A DNA stretch of 64,000 bases from Liquidambar formosana (Eukaryota > Streptophyta > Magnoliopsida > Saxifragales > Altingiaceae), in assembly GCA_039720395.1 (NCBI GenBank), contig CM077833.1, forward strand, positions 19,839,133 to 19,903,132, written 5' to 3'. Position numbers and translations under genes: made by a program. Positions 1 through 12,004 of the stretch are shown piece by piece (the first letter of the stretch is position 1; each line of letters starts with the position of its first letter). The notes beneath the pieces are model-generated. The model worked only from the letters and a program-made list of their open reading frames with translations. It ran no database searches and was not told the DNA's origin.

Positions 1-925
1 CAATTTTATCATGATACCATGAGTTGAATAAGCATATTAGTATAATAGTGATGGGGCAATATAAAAGTTTTAATGTTGTGTGAGCACTGCAAGTCTCCTT
101 CAAAATGTAATGGAACTCTTAGTTTTAATTCTAATTATCAAAAAAACAACTCATAAATTCACAAATTAGAAGTTATTGGCTAATCATCAATGAATCCTTT
201 GCGTTTGGGTGGGGAATTATATGCAAAATTTTTCTTTAAAAGCAAAGTTTTCAAATTTTAAGAAGTATGAACTTTGAAATTTAGCCAAACAAAAGACTTC
301 ACAATTCCGACTTTCATAAATTATGAACTTTGAAATTTTCACTTAAAAATTTTATGATTTGTATCAAATTACTCATCTGGACACAACCTAAATCACATAA
401 AAAATAAAATAATAAAATAAATGAGAAAGGGAAATTTAGGAGAAAAACTTTTATATAATTGTGATATGATGAAGTGATATCACAAGTCAATAATAACCAA
501 ATAAAATAGGAATTATCCAATATATTTTTTTAATTCATAATTTTATTTTGCTAAACCCTTGTTCGTTTGCGACATTTGGAAGACTCACTCGGAATTTAGA
601 TGTAAAAGTAAAAATAATAAAAATATAGTTTTGGGAGGGATATTGGGATGTGGGAAGCCACGTGCGATGGGCAACCTGAAGACTGAAGAGGCAAGGGGCC
701 GGTTACTTTGAGACTGGGACCATGCCTAATTTTTTTTTGTTGAAATAAAAACGTCATCCTCTTGGACAGGAAGTAGGAATTCCCTCCTGCAACCCCATCT
801 GCACTTACCTGCTCCTGCTGTCGGGGTACTGCCATGCCATAGGATGTTGATTTCACCTTGCATCATATAATATAAATTATAAAATTATTATAATTATATA
901 TAAGGCACCAATCTGGGACTTTTTT
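1..925. other. AT-rich intergenic DNA, no gene seen
   Basis: Low-complexity AT-rich sequence with short open frames that show no family resemblance, no codon structure and no splice context. Nothing else is supported here. Confidence 0.6.
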
Positions 926-1076
926 GGGGGAATTACATGTAAGACCAGTTATGAACAAATAATTACAGTTCAATACAAGTAATTACTAACTTATTAGTAA
1001 ATAACTACTAACTTAACTAACAATAATTATTTATTATAATTGTTTACCCATAGTTGGACTTATCTTTAATTCCCCC
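926..1076. mobile_element. Short TIR MITE, family A, copy 1
   Basis: A 151-bp element whose ends are inverted repeats starting GGGGGAATT. The interior resembles the reverse complement of the copy at 10242-10389 (shared stretches such as aattactaac and taacttaacta). It carries no coding capacity. Family A is my label for three copies in this window; the superfamily is not clear because I cannot fix the target-site duplication. Confidence 0.55.
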
Positions 1077-1744
1077 TTTTTTTTTTGGGAACTTTGGCCA
1101 CAAATCCATAAAATAGGACTTGTGTAAGCATAAGTCCACAAAAAATTCTTATATAGCCTTAAGTTCACCTCAAATTTTTCATACCAAAATATCTTTACCC
1201 ACAGCGTAATTTGCCTCCCTAACAAAAACAAAACATTAAACCTGTGTGCATCTCCTTGACGTGGCATCTTGTGCGCCTTCTCCTTGAAACTGCAAGCCTG
1301 ACAACTTCAAGCATCCACTTTGTCACCATGAATCCATTATGCCGTCAAGTTATCATCGTTGTTAACTTCTTACAAAAAACTAATCTAAAGTAACCCTTAG
1401 ATCTATGAAACTAATTTCGTTTTTCTTTTACTTTTTGTTAGATTTTCCTGGAAACCAAACACACAATATAATTTTTAAAACATAGATATTTACCTGATGA
1501 CAAGGAGTTCAATGAGGTGATTGGTGTAAAAGTAATGATGATCTTTTATACATTCTATCAGAAAGCAACATGTAGCATGAAAATTAATGCCTTTATTCAA
1601 TGGTGGAGGGTTTGGTAGTACGTGCTCTTCTTGTACGGTAGCCAATCTCATGTAACCCTTCTTAATTCATCGTTCCTTTTATCACACCCATGGAAAACAT
1701 GCTACTGCGTGAAGATTTTCAAACTACATGACTTTGAATTTAAT

Positions 1745-2205
1745 TTTGCTTGAAACTGTTTCAAAAAATTCATTTTAAAGAGTTGAATTTAGTCACAAAC
1801 CAACTTAATATGTTAAATTTAATTACGGACACTAAAAATTATTTGTTTTCATCATATATTTAAGTCATATTATAAAAAAAAATTCAAAATTTAGTTGCAA
1901 AAAATTATATGTAACCATTTCATAATACTCACTTCAAAATGTTAAATTTAATCATAATATCTTAAATTTAAGGTTTTAATAAGTTAAATTTAATCACAAA
2001 TACTTAGATTTAACTATTTGTATAAGATATTGAAAAGATTACATAAACATTCAAGATATAATTGTATTTTCAAAACAGTTACATGTAACTGTTTCACATA
2101 ACTCACTTCGAAGAATTAAAATTAGTCGCAATCACTTAAATTTAACTATTTTAATAAGTCAAATTTAGGCACATACATTTGGTTTAACAAATTTTATGGA
2201 GATAT
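1745..2205. repeat. Degenerate AT-rich tandem repeat, about 165-172 bp unit
   Basis: Three imperfect units start near 1748, 1911 and 2083. Each has a segment like atgtaactgtttca, then an actcacttc-like segment, then taaattta-rich sequence. Divergence is high, so this is an old duplication array with no coding content. Confidence 0.45.
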
Positions 2206-3283
2206 TGAAGTTGAATGAACTATTTTAATTGTTTTGAAATATATACATGTAGCTAATTTAATTGGTTTTTTTTTAATACATAATTTCATATTCATTATGG
2301 GGTCTTCTTTCGAAAGCTTTCGACGAATAAATTATAAACATATATATTTTATCAAAAACTATTATGTAGAACAAAAGTTATGCCATTTTAAAGTTTGCAA
2401 ACAAAAAATAACACTTAAAGGTAATAATGACTTTACATATTTGACACTCACACAAAACTTTTATGTTTTACTTAAAAATGGATTTATGACTACATAAGTT
2501 TTTTGCATGGACTATACCTTTATAAGTCCTATAAAGTGGACTTTTTGCTAATTTCCGTCCCCCCCCCCCCCCCCCCCTTTTTTTTTATATATAGTAATTT
2601 TTAATAATTTTGTGAGTTACCTGAAAATTTCACATCCATGATGGATTTATTATTATTATTATTATTAATTGGCTATGAATTTTGATTTGGCTATGGAAAC
2701 CAATCAACTCTCCCGGCCATGTTTTCTAAATCTTGGTACAATTTTTTTTTTTTAAAAATCTATTTTTCGGTGATGAGAAAGCCTTTTCGAGTAAACCCCG
2801 GACCCCATACAAAACTTGCAACTTACACGGTTTGATAGAATTTTGGTACTTATTTGTGTAAGCTGACAGTATTATAGATTTGTAATCAATATATATGTCA
2901 TATAAATTATTTGTAAAAATTTCAGTCTTACATTCCATAATATATTTTATATATAAATTCACATTCCTTACATGTCAAATGCATTATCAAGCTACACCAA
3001 AATAAATAAATAAATAAATAGGTGCCTCCTAAAATTATGATGGCATGAAATTATCCATGACCTCTTCAAGCCTTCGTCATCTACCACATTTTACATGTAC
3101 CACTCTTCCTTCATAATCGAGCTGCTTGTAATTGCGAACTTCCACATCCTTGATCAGATTTACAAGTTTCCCAGGAGAGGCTCCCTTCAGTCCTTCACCC
3201 TCGATTTATCAAAACTCGAACAGCTCAACCCCAATTTCCAATCCACACAGGCTCCTTTTATTCCTCAACTCTACGTTTACTAA
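2206..3283. other. Intergenic DNA with a 19-base C tract
   Basis: AT-rich, with a run of 19 C at 2559-2577 and an att-type microsatellite near 2649. No gene is supported on the + strand. A short protein-like stretch on the - strand near 3080-3290 is discussed under findings. Confidence 0.5.
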
Positions 3284-3813
3284 TAGGGGCGGAGTCAAGA
3301 ATTTGATTTAGGGTGGTTAAACTTTGATTGAATTTTTAGACTTTTATCCTGATTCAAAATACGAAAGAATAATAAAACAAGAAAAATTTTAGAATCGGGA
3401 TCAACGTATATAATTTTTACACTCAATTTTTTACGCTATTCTTTAACAGTTGGATCTCACAAGATTTAATGGTCTTATTATTATATTAGTTGTATCTTCG
3501 CTTTTTATTTTTCATTTTATTTTTTAAATATTTTTGAGACCTTTGAATCTTTGATAATCATGTAAAAAATTGAGTGGAAAAATTGTATTCATGGATCTTA
3601 ATCCAAAAAAAGAGTGATTACAATGGGAGAAGTAAATAAACAAAAAGAAAAACCCAACCTCTATGTAAAATAACTCTTATGGGCCCAAAGAAAAAAAAAA
3701 CTTTGAGAAGAGCCAATCGCATTATTAGTACGAAAAATATAGGGATGAATACAAAATACAAATTATTGAGGGTTGGCCCCAACCCTCCTCAATCCCATGT
3801 AGCTTCGTCCATG
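3284..3813. mobile_element. Probable non-autonomous hAT element, degenerate
   Basis: The left end reads TAGGGGCGGAGTCAAG, close to the CAGGGGCGGAGC terminus of the dTph1-like hAT group. The right end (gtagcttcgtccatg) is a degraded inverted version of it. Flanks share only actaa (tttactaa before, gacactaa after), so the 8-bp duplication is partly eroded. About 530 bp, non-coding. Boundaries are approximate. Confidence 0.4.
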
Positions 3814-5251
3814 ACACTAACCACATGGTGACCATTTAAGCTGCATTAATTTAGTTTATGTGAATAAGAATGAAAAAGGAACGAATTAAATGACAAATGA
3901 AAATAATATGTGAACCCTTCTTTTTCTTCCTATTTTATTTTTATTTTTTTAAATCATTGGTCTCCCTGTAAAATAAATCTTCTAAAGCTGGAGACTTATA
4001 TTACATTTTTTAGACCAAAATATCCTCCCATGTTATATAAAGCATTGATATCCTTCCTTTTTCTCGGTGAGTCCATTGATCAACCGACGACCGTCTCCGA
4101 GAAACAGGAGTGAAATTGTCGATCATAAACGCTCGACAAAATCATACGTATTGGTTATTACGTACGTATTTATTCGCATGAAGTGAAAGGGCGAATTGCA
4201 TGATACAGTTACACCATGGTATCCAACGGTCAAGAATGCGGTGGGAGTGCAAAATGGACGGTGGAGAGTGGTTTAGAGGCAGAGAGGAAAGGAATGGGAA
4301 AGACACTAAAGTCGTAAAGAGGGTTGTCGGCCCATGATAGCTACTGTCCACTTTTGATAACAATACAAAAGCTGTCGGCGCCGCCGTAGTGCGTTGTTGC
4401 CTGAAAACGATTGTGCCACGTTTCGCTTTATTAGGTCCACCGTCCACCAATTCTTTTACTCTTGTTCGTCCCCAATTGGAGAATGACTGTCCTACCATCG
4501 TCCCACCCGTCGTATTACCACTCTCCAACCCCCTTTTTTATTTTATTTTTAAATAATAATAGTAATTAATAATATGGATAAAAAATTCGCTTACAGTATC
4601 ATTTAACTATTTCTACAGCTTTAATATAAAATTTTACCCCACACAGAAAGGAGAAATGAGAAATGGCCACTAGGCCATTGGCAACCCCCACAACTAAGTA
4701 GACTAATCCATTAAATGTTACGATGTACATTTTAGTTATTTATTTATTTTTAGTTTAAATATTTATGTTGATGATAGACAATCATAGACCATAGAAACAA
4801 AGTTGCAAATTCGACCTGAGAATCCCTGATTAATTTTGAAGTTTTCATCAAACAAATGTAACACGAATTAATTTATCTTGTAAATTTTTATAATTCTTAA
4901 ATTGTTCTAAAAAATTAAGTTGATCCGATATTAAGAGTCATTTCATCTAAAAATGTGAGAATTTTAGTGATTAAAAAAAAAATGGATTAAATGACAACAA
5001 GTCCCAAATCAACTTCATATTTTACATGTATGACTTATGTGGGAAGATTATCCGTGGGTTTCACAAAATATAAATCTGAGATAAATTATCTAAAAATTTG
5101 TATAAGAATTTTTTATTTTTTATTTAAACGCCTGTTATGGGAATGCTAACATAAATTGCTTGGATTTCCAACGGATGAGAACACTTGATGAGGATGCTAT
5201 GGCTCAACCACATGAGTTCGAAGACCATGTTCCTATCCATTAAATTACCTT
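3814..5251. other. Intergenic DNA, no supported gene
   Basis: Mostly AT-rich. A moderately GC-richer patch at 4142-4528 is open for 128 codons on the - strand but resembles no family I know, so I do not call it a gene. Confidence 0.5.
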
Positions 5252-6150
5252 GGGGGAATTTTAAATTGGTCGGACTCTAGAAAATTAATAATAGCTAGTA
5301 GTCATTCTTAATTAAATTGGTAACATGCGCTTACTATAAAGTTAGTAATAATTCGTAGGGGTGTTAGTGGTTCGGTTTGATTCGGTTTTAGGGTAGATTT
5401 CAAACCAAACCATTATACTTCAATTTTGTTCTTACCAAACCAAAACCAAATGATACTATAAAAAAAACCAAACCAAACCAAATAAAAAAATTTCGGTTTG
5501 GTTTATTTCGGTTTCAGTTTTAACTTATCAAGTAGCAACAAATAATTGAAAATGAAAAAAATGACATGCCAAACTCCAGATAAAAACATTTTTAATAAAA
5601 CTATTACATTAGCAACTAAAAAAAAATATTAAACATTGTATTAAAATGGAAACATATGGACATAACGACATATGTCAATCTTAGTTTAAATCCCTAATCT
5701 AATACATGCCAATATCACTAGTCACTTAGTCAGTACTCACTATTTAGTAGATTTTGTACTCTAGTAAATTTAGTACTACTATTTTGAATCTATTACCTAT
5801 TCTGCCCTTATTAGAATAGAAAATTTACAAACTAAAGTTTGATGTATAATATATAAAATTATATATGTGTTATATATTTTTCGATTTTTTGGTTTGGTTT
5901 GGTTTTTTAAACATGAAAACCAAAATCAAACCAATTTAATTCGGTTTTCTAAAATTAGAACCAAAACCAAACCTAAGGACAAAAAAACAAAACCAAACCA
6001 AACCAAACCGTGACAAAAAGACAAAACCAAACCAAACCGGCCGATTTGGTTTGGTTTGATTCTCGGTTTTAACCTAAACCACTAACACCCCTAAAAATTT
6101 TTATTGAACTGTAATTATTTTATCATAGTGCGACCAAAATTTAAAATACC
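5252..6150. mobile_element. TIR MITE family A copy 2, split by a nested hAT MITE
   Basis: The outer ends are GGGGGAATTTTAAATTGGTC and its inverted counterpart (gaccaaaatttaaaatacc). Removing the nested element at 5356-6093 leaves about 154 bp, matching the intact 148-bp copy at 10242-10389 in both order and size. Confidence 0.65.
5356..6093. mobile_element. Nested hAT-like MITE with TAGGGGTGTTAGTGG ends
   Basis: A 738-bp element. The left terminus TAGGGGTGTTAGTGGTT is repeated in inverted form at the right end (ccactaacacccccta-like, ending at 6093). The interior is full of degenerate ggtttggttt / aaaccaaacc blocks and is non-coding. The flanks ATAATTCG (5348-5355) and AAAATTTT (6094-6101) look like an eroded 8-bp duplication. 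The empty site in the sister copy reads ATAATTTT at 10333-10340, which supports the hAT-type 8-bp assignment. Confidence 0.65.
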
Positions 6151-7008
6151 TTCTTGCTCAACTATCTCTAGTGTGATCAATATGGATTTATTTAGGGTAA
6201 TCAATTCAAAATTGTCATCTTTAATTAGATTAGTTATAAGAATCTAATTTGCATATTTTTATTATTTACTTCTGAAAAAAGAAATTCTTATTTTTTTTTA
6301 TTACAAAATTATTTAATTAAATTTGATTTATGAAACTTCTGGGTAAAATATAACTGGTACAATCAATGGTGGACCCCCTTCTTTCTTTGGTTAGTAAAGT
6401 AATAAACTAATAACATGACGATTCACAATTTTTGTTATTTTTCGTCATTAAGTAGAATTAAATCGGACATTACTTGCCTCCACCCCAAGGTGGAGGAGTT
6501 CCTCCCTACCTTTATTTATTTTTTGCTACGTGTTATAAATATTTTAGAAAAATATGAATTCAAAAATACAACTAAACAAATAAGTTATTATGAATATGTG
6601 GACACACATTCATGTTAATGTAAACATGTAATACTCAAATATGGATTTATGAAAATGTGTTCACAATTATGTAAACATGGAAATGCATTTATATAATTAA
6701 TTTCTCCTTATTTATTTGGATAAGTGGTAAAATATAAGTGGGAGGGAGGAAGGAACTCGTCCACCAAGGAGTGGAGGCAAGTATTTTCCAATTAAACCTA
6801 CATGGTCTGCTTAATAGTTGTTACAATTAATATCTCATTTTTTATTGACAAAAATAAAAAGGTTATTTCTTCTATGATTCTAAAGCCTCGATCAACCGAC
6901 ACAACTGGCCAATTTGTACACATACGTTACTAGATGTTGTTTTGCAATACATTTTATAATTAGATTAGGATTGGGTATACAATTATTATACCATTTTAAG
7001 TTGTCGAA
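6151..7008. other. AT-rich intergenic DNA
   Basis: No coding signal or recognisable element. The stretch 6478-6500 (cctccaccccaaggtggagg) is a short local palindrome of unknown meaning. Confidence 0.5.
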
Positions 7009-7336
7009 CTTATAAAAGTTAATAGTTTGGAGGTGGTGAATGCTTTGCTTGCTGCTGAGGAAATTTTGACTCCGTTAGGACGTATTATTGATGACATTTT
7101 AGCTGATGCAAATTTGTTTTTCTGTGTGGTGTCTTTTGCTCACACTCGTCGTGAGGGTAGTATGGCGGCACATGGCCTTGCACGGCATGCTAGGTTTATT
7201 GAAGATTTATGTGTTTGGGTTGAGGATGTCCCTGACTCTATTAGGGATCAATTTCTTGTTGATTCCAATTTTTAATAATTTATATCATCCAGATCTTTCT
7301 CAAAAAAAAAAAAAAACCTTATAAAATTTAATAGTT
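7009..7336 (+). mobile_element. 5'-truncated LINE insertion with poly(A) tail and target-site duplication
   Basis: The inserted body is 7028-7317. It encodes the C-terminal end of a plant LINE RNase H-like domain (open from about 7027 to the stop at 7275, with the motif REGSMAAHGLARHA). A short 3' UTR and an A15 tail (7302-7316) follow. A 19-bp direct repeat flanks it: cttataaaagttaatagtt (7009-7027) and cttataaaatttaatagtt (7318-7336), one mismatch. Truncation at the 5' end, the A tail and a long duplication are the hallmarks of target-primed reverse transcription. It is not a functional gene. Confidence 0.88.
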
Positions 7337-7819
7337 GATGTGCACAAATGGTATCAAGCTCGATTCACTACTACAAGCCAATGCATCTAATAAGTGATGG
7401 GAATAGGGGATGAAGATTCAAACTTGAGACCTCTAGAGTTATTACTCGTAGTTACCTTCATAAATTATATACATTTTATTAATCCTTGGAGTAGTTGTTT
7501 ATTTATTTATTTTGACAACCAATTGAATCTACCTTAATTACCCTTAACCCCTAATATCAACAGTTGTGTGTCAATGCTTTTGCATAAGTTTGAATCTGAT
7601 ATCTCACACTCAAAAAGTGAGAAGAACATTACTAAACTATGATGTCTTTGACATCAAAACTATAATTTTTCTTTTCATATATATATATATATATAAACTA
7701 TGAAGTATAATTTTCATTTTTTTTGGGGTATAACTAGAAACATTACGAAATATCTAATCTATTCTACAAATTAATAGAGACAAAAATCCACCCCTTGAAG
7801 AAGAGAAGAGGTGCCCTTA

Positions 7820-8567
7820 GGGCATCCCCTAAAGAGGTAGCAAATTTGAAGTACCAAAGTACAATTTGCTACATTAGGTGGTAATTTGCTACCTCCTCTA
7901 AATTTGGGAGCTCTAAGAGAGGGAGTAACCCTCAATATTTTATTATTATTTAATATATTTTAATGTTTTAATACTTTGAACATTATTTTATATATGTTAA
8001 GACCGTTGGAACAAAAAACAAGTGTGATTATTATTAAAATAATATACTTTGGTCATCTGAAATTTTTACAGAAAGGTGAAAATGACTTTTGGTCGTCTGA
8101 AATGTCATTTTGGTCGCCTGAAAGTTACAGTTTTAGAAAAATAAGTTTTTGTAATATGAGTCCAATGACTTGGGATTTTTTACCAAATGCCTTTTGATTC
8201 TATTTGATAATCAAATTAAGTCTAATTAGACATTGCGAGGGATGCGATGGTGAGAGTGACGAGTATTTCCAGCTTTCTCCAGTGACGAGTTGCTCTAGCG
8301 ATGGATGGTAGTTTGGTTCTCGGAATTTCTTGTTGATGACTGTTGGGGATTGATTGTTGCAATCAGATGTGGGATTTCCAAGTGAAGCTTTTAATTTTTT
8401 TAATCAAGTACAAGATTTGCTACCTTCTTTCTCCTCTTTCAGATTTGAAGGAAAAGAAAGTAGTAGAAAAAAAATTTCTACACTTCACTACTTTTTACTA
8501 CCTCTATTGGAGTTAGATTTTTGGAGAAATAAGTATCAAATTCAACTTTTCTACCTCCGCGACGTTC
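7820..8567. mobile_element. Possible PIF/Harbinger-type MITE
   Basis: The left end ggcatccccta follows a TTA at 7817-7819, and a TTA occurs again at 8568-8570 after a poorly matching inverted end. Sub-terminal blocks with gctacct / aggtagc motifs appear near both ends. Harbinger MITEs have 3-bp TTA/TAA duplications and GGGCATCTCC-like ends, so the class fits, but terminal identity is weak. It ends about 640 bp before the bHLH start codon. Confidence 0.33.
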
Positions 8568-9206
8568 TTAGACAAGGAAGCAATTGACATTCCAAAATCC
8601 AAACTACTCTTCTTTTTACAGTCTTTATTTTTATTAGTAAGATTTTCAGCTCATAAATCATTTCTCGACAAACCTTTTTTATCGATTGCTCCCAAGTCAT
8701 CAGACGATACCCTCTCTATCTCTCTCTCAGTTACCTCTTTTAACCGCGCTCGTTCTGCCTCGGGCAATGTTTCACCCTTTTTAACCGTCAGCGGTAAAAA
8801 AAAGGGTAAATACTCTCTCGCCTACATCTGCTCTACTTCTACACTTTCCACTCCACTACACTCCCACTTCACAGCTTCCATCTCCCTCTCCTACTCCTAT
8901 TTTTTCCCTTTTGTTCCATCTTTTTCCTCTCTGCAACACAGGTTTCGGATTTCCCGTACAGGCCTACCCATACATTCAACCGTATCGGCATCTCTTCAAC
9001 AACACCATTAATCGAGGTTTCCTTCTTTACCATAAATATTCATGGGTTTCATGCTTCATACCATTTTTTTTTTCATTTAAAATTATTGTTATTCTCATTT
9101 GCCATTAATGGAGATATTTCTTCCATATATCACTCATGGCCCATTTAACACCCCCCCCTCTCTCTCTCTCTCTATATATATATATGAGTAGGAGGAGAAG
9201 AAAAGA
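8568..9206 (+). promoter_or_regulatory. Upstream region of the bHLH gene, pyrimidine-rich
   Basis: Contains CT-rich blocks at about 8711-8728 and 9160-9172 and a TATA-type run (tatatatatatat) at 9172-9185, just before the start codon. If that run were the TATA box, the leader would be only a few bases, so the true start is more likely upstream among the CT-rich sequence around 8830-8940. No transcription start can be proven from sequence. Confidence 0.35.
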
Positions 9207-10070
9207 ATGCTTCCTTTGCAAAGTCACTGCGGGTTTGAGAGCTTTGGGCATTTTCAAGAGCCAAGCTCCATGGACCGTGGAGATTCGTCTCTGAGTTCAG
9301 GAACAACGGGCGCGAGGAAATCAGCGGCGGCATGCAAGAGCCACAGCGAAGCAGAGAGGAGACGCAGGCAGCGTATCAACGCCCATCTCTCCACCCTCCG
9401 CACTCTCCTCCCCAACAAAACCAAGGTACTCGTATATATAAACAAAATTCACATATATATATATATATAAATAATATAATATAATATTATGTCATCACTG
9501 TCGCTGTGTTTGTCATTTTGTTCAATCAATGGGGGGCAAATTGGTAACTTGGAAAATTCGTCGTTTCAGACAGATAAGGCCTCGTTGCTGGCAGAGGTGG
9601 TCCAGCACGTGAAGGAGCTAAAGAAGCGAGTCGCCGACTTGGTGGGTCAGGATGGCGACGGATGCTGCAGCAGCAGCAGCAGCAGCAGCGGATCAGAGCC
9701 TTCGTGGACGTTACCGACCGAGACTGACGAGGTGACGCTAAGTCACTGCGACGGTGAGGGGAGGATGGTGAAGGCGACGGTGTGCTGTGAAGACCGACCG
9801 GGTTTGAACGGGGATTTGACAAAGGCGATCCGGTCGGTGAGGGCGAGGGTGGTCAGGGCGGAGATGGCGACGGTCGGTGGCCGGACAAAGAGCGTGGTGG
9901 TGATGCAATGGGGTGGCGGTGGAGAGGAAGAGATTGGGAGCTTCAAGCGAGCTTTGAAGACGGTGGTGGAAAATCGGGTTTCGGGTTCTGGATTGGGTCG
10001 GGCGTTGCCCGGGATTAAGCGGGGTCGGTACCGTGGGTCGATTAACGAGGATGGTGACATAATTTCTTAG
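9207..10070 (+). CDS. bHLH transcription factor with ACT-like domain (bHLH30/32/106/107 group)
   Basis: Two exons, 9207-9425 and 9570-10070, give 239 residues; the intron is GT-AG in phase 0. The basic region (about 44-57) has the H46-E50-R54 pattern of E-box binders, followed by helix 1 (INAHLSTLRTLLP), a short loop at the exon junction (NKTK/TDKAS) and helix 2 (LLAEVVQHVKELKKRV). A poly-Ser tract coded by an AGC microsatellite follows. An ACT-like domain (about 139-188, start KATVCCEDRPGLNGDL) would serve dimerisation. The exon break inside the bHLH loop and the ACT domain match the Arabidopsis bHLH30/TMO5-like subgroup; TMO5-type members act with LHW in vascular cell division, while bHLH106/107 relatives have been linked to stress responses. 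Which paralogue this is cannot be settled. The protein is nuclear by family. The start is the first ATG in frame and gives the family-typical N-terminus length. Confidence 0.93.
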
Positions 10071-10241
10071 TAAGGAGTAATTAGTGTTTGATCATGGGCT
10101 TATTGTATACACAACCATGAGACATATGAAAATACTCTTTAACCCAAATGATAAGGAAAGGGAGAGACTTAATTTGATTTTCCACAGTGGTTTTTTTGGA
10201 GAAATCCTAGAAATTTATCTTTTCAACTATGAAGCTAATAT

Positions 10242-10389
10242 GGGGGAATTTTAGATTGGCAAGGCTACTAGAAAATAATTGTAGTTGTAGTAATTCTTAG
10301 TTAAGTTAGAAATTATTTATTATTTATTAATAATAATTTTTATTGAAGTGTAATTATTTTTCTATTGCTCGACCAATCTAAAGTTTCCC
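10242..10389. mobile_element. TIR MITE family A, copy 3 (intact, uninterrupted)
   Basis: 148 bp with the inverted ends GGGGGAATTTTAGATTGG and (rc) GGGAAACTTTAGATTGG. It starts 171 bp after the bHLH stop codon, so it may lie within that gene's 3' UTR or terminator region. It is the empty-site reference for the nested insertion at 5356-6093. Confidence 0.65.
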
Positions 10390-11576
10390 AAAATTTTTGG
10401 TATAGTATATATTTTGTTTTCTTTTTGGCAAAAAAAAAAAAAAAGAATATTTGTGATAGAGTTGAGCTAGAATTTGGAAGGGACACTCAAATATATGGAC
10501 ACTTGCTTAATAGGAAGGTTTCATATATATATATATATATATATATATGGTTATGTTTTTATCAACACGTGTTGATATAAGTTATATCAGGACTATGCAT
10601 TGGGGGTTGTACCCCTTGCATTAGTCCAGTTTACCTCATATCTCACTAAAACACAAAGTCTAACTCTCAATGCAGGTGTTGATATCAATACGTACTTACT
10701 TAATCATCATTATATATATATATGACTACATGTCTAGGTGCCCATATGTAGGAAACACTATAGACAATGTGAACGGTGTGGAGGAATGTTGGTCTTGGGG
10801 CCTTACCATACAGCACTTCTGTTAATGGGGAAAATACTAGGCAAATCACCTCATGGTATTGAGCTTTAACTTTAGGGTGGTTTAAGATTTTGTAAGGCAC
10901 GTGCACAAAAGATATCTTGGATATAGTGGAAGAAATCTTTCCTGGACAATGAAACCCTGTCCTACAAATGTTGATGAGTACTCGTGAATCGAATCACCCT
11001 CAATAAGCATGCATTAAGCTATCAAAACGGAAGAATTATGTAAATCGAAGGCTGAAGCCATAAGAGGAGCTTTGCAAATGACCCCTCCCTTTGATTTTCT
11101 TCACCAAGCCAAGAAGAGGAATATTTTGTGTGCATGTTGATGAAGGAATATGTGTTTCACATGCAAAGCAAAGTCACCAGCCAGCCCCAATACAAGATTT
11201 GTTCAATATTACCTATCCATGGTCCATACTACTATCTTAAGGGAGATTGATACTATTGTCTTAATCTACACTCCCTGTGGTTGGATGGTCTAGAAATTAC
11301 ACAACAAACTTTTCTTTACCCATTTCAAATTCACCTTAATTAATAATTTGGGGACAATATATGTATTCAAAATGATAAAGTGAGTTTCATATTTTTTTTT
11401 TTCCCTCTATCACACACCCTTAATTTAAACCCCAGACTTAGATCCTTTGGAGGTTTTTTTTTTTATTTTTTGGGTAGGAATCTTCTAAGGTTTTTTTCAT
11501 GTCTTTCAAGCTTTAATGATCTGACGGTTCTTTATTTTTTCTTTATTCATTTTCAAACTAAACAATCTAATGGCCA
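10390..11576. other. Intergenic DNA with TA microsatellites
   Basis: Contains (TA)n runs at about 10521-10549 and 10713-10723 and an A15 run near 10431. No gene, element end or RNA gene is supported. Confidence 0.5.
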
Positions 11577-12004
11577 AGAAAAGTCCTACAAGATCCCTAC
11601 AAAGAAAAAACCTACAGAGGATCCAAATTCCTTATACCCCACTTGTTTCTCATAGTTATCCATTTAGTCATTCCACTTAATCTTTCTTCTCCATACATCT
11701 CTCACAATTTGTTTACCCATTCACTCGTGCCTCTCCAACTCTCTTTCATACATTTATCTTTCCACCATATTGCTATGATAGCATATGTATAGAAAAAGTC
11801 TAACAAGATCTTTACAAGAAAAAACCTATAGATAATCCAAATTCCCTTATACTCACGTCTTTCTCATAGTTATCCATTTACTCATTCCTCTAGCTTCATC
11901 TTTCTCCTCCATACATCTCTCACAATTGTTTACCCATTCACTCCTGTCTCTCCATCTTTCTCTTTCACACATTTACCTTTCCATCCTATCGGTATGGTTT
12001 ACGT
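11577..12004. repeat. Tandem duplication, 214-bp unit
   Basis: Unit 1 starts at 11577 (agaaaagtcctacaagatc) and unit 2 at 11791 (agaaaaagtctaacaagatc). Both continue with matching blocks: aatccaaattcc, ctcatagttatccattta, ctccatacatctctcacaa and ccattcactc. Several mismatches and indels indicate an old event. A third partial start (tatagaaaa) appears at about 12003. Non-coding. Confidence 0.8.

Noticed and set aside
4142..4528. 128-codon open stretch on the minus strand
   Set aside because: No recognised motif, no splice or promoter context, and composition not clearly coding.
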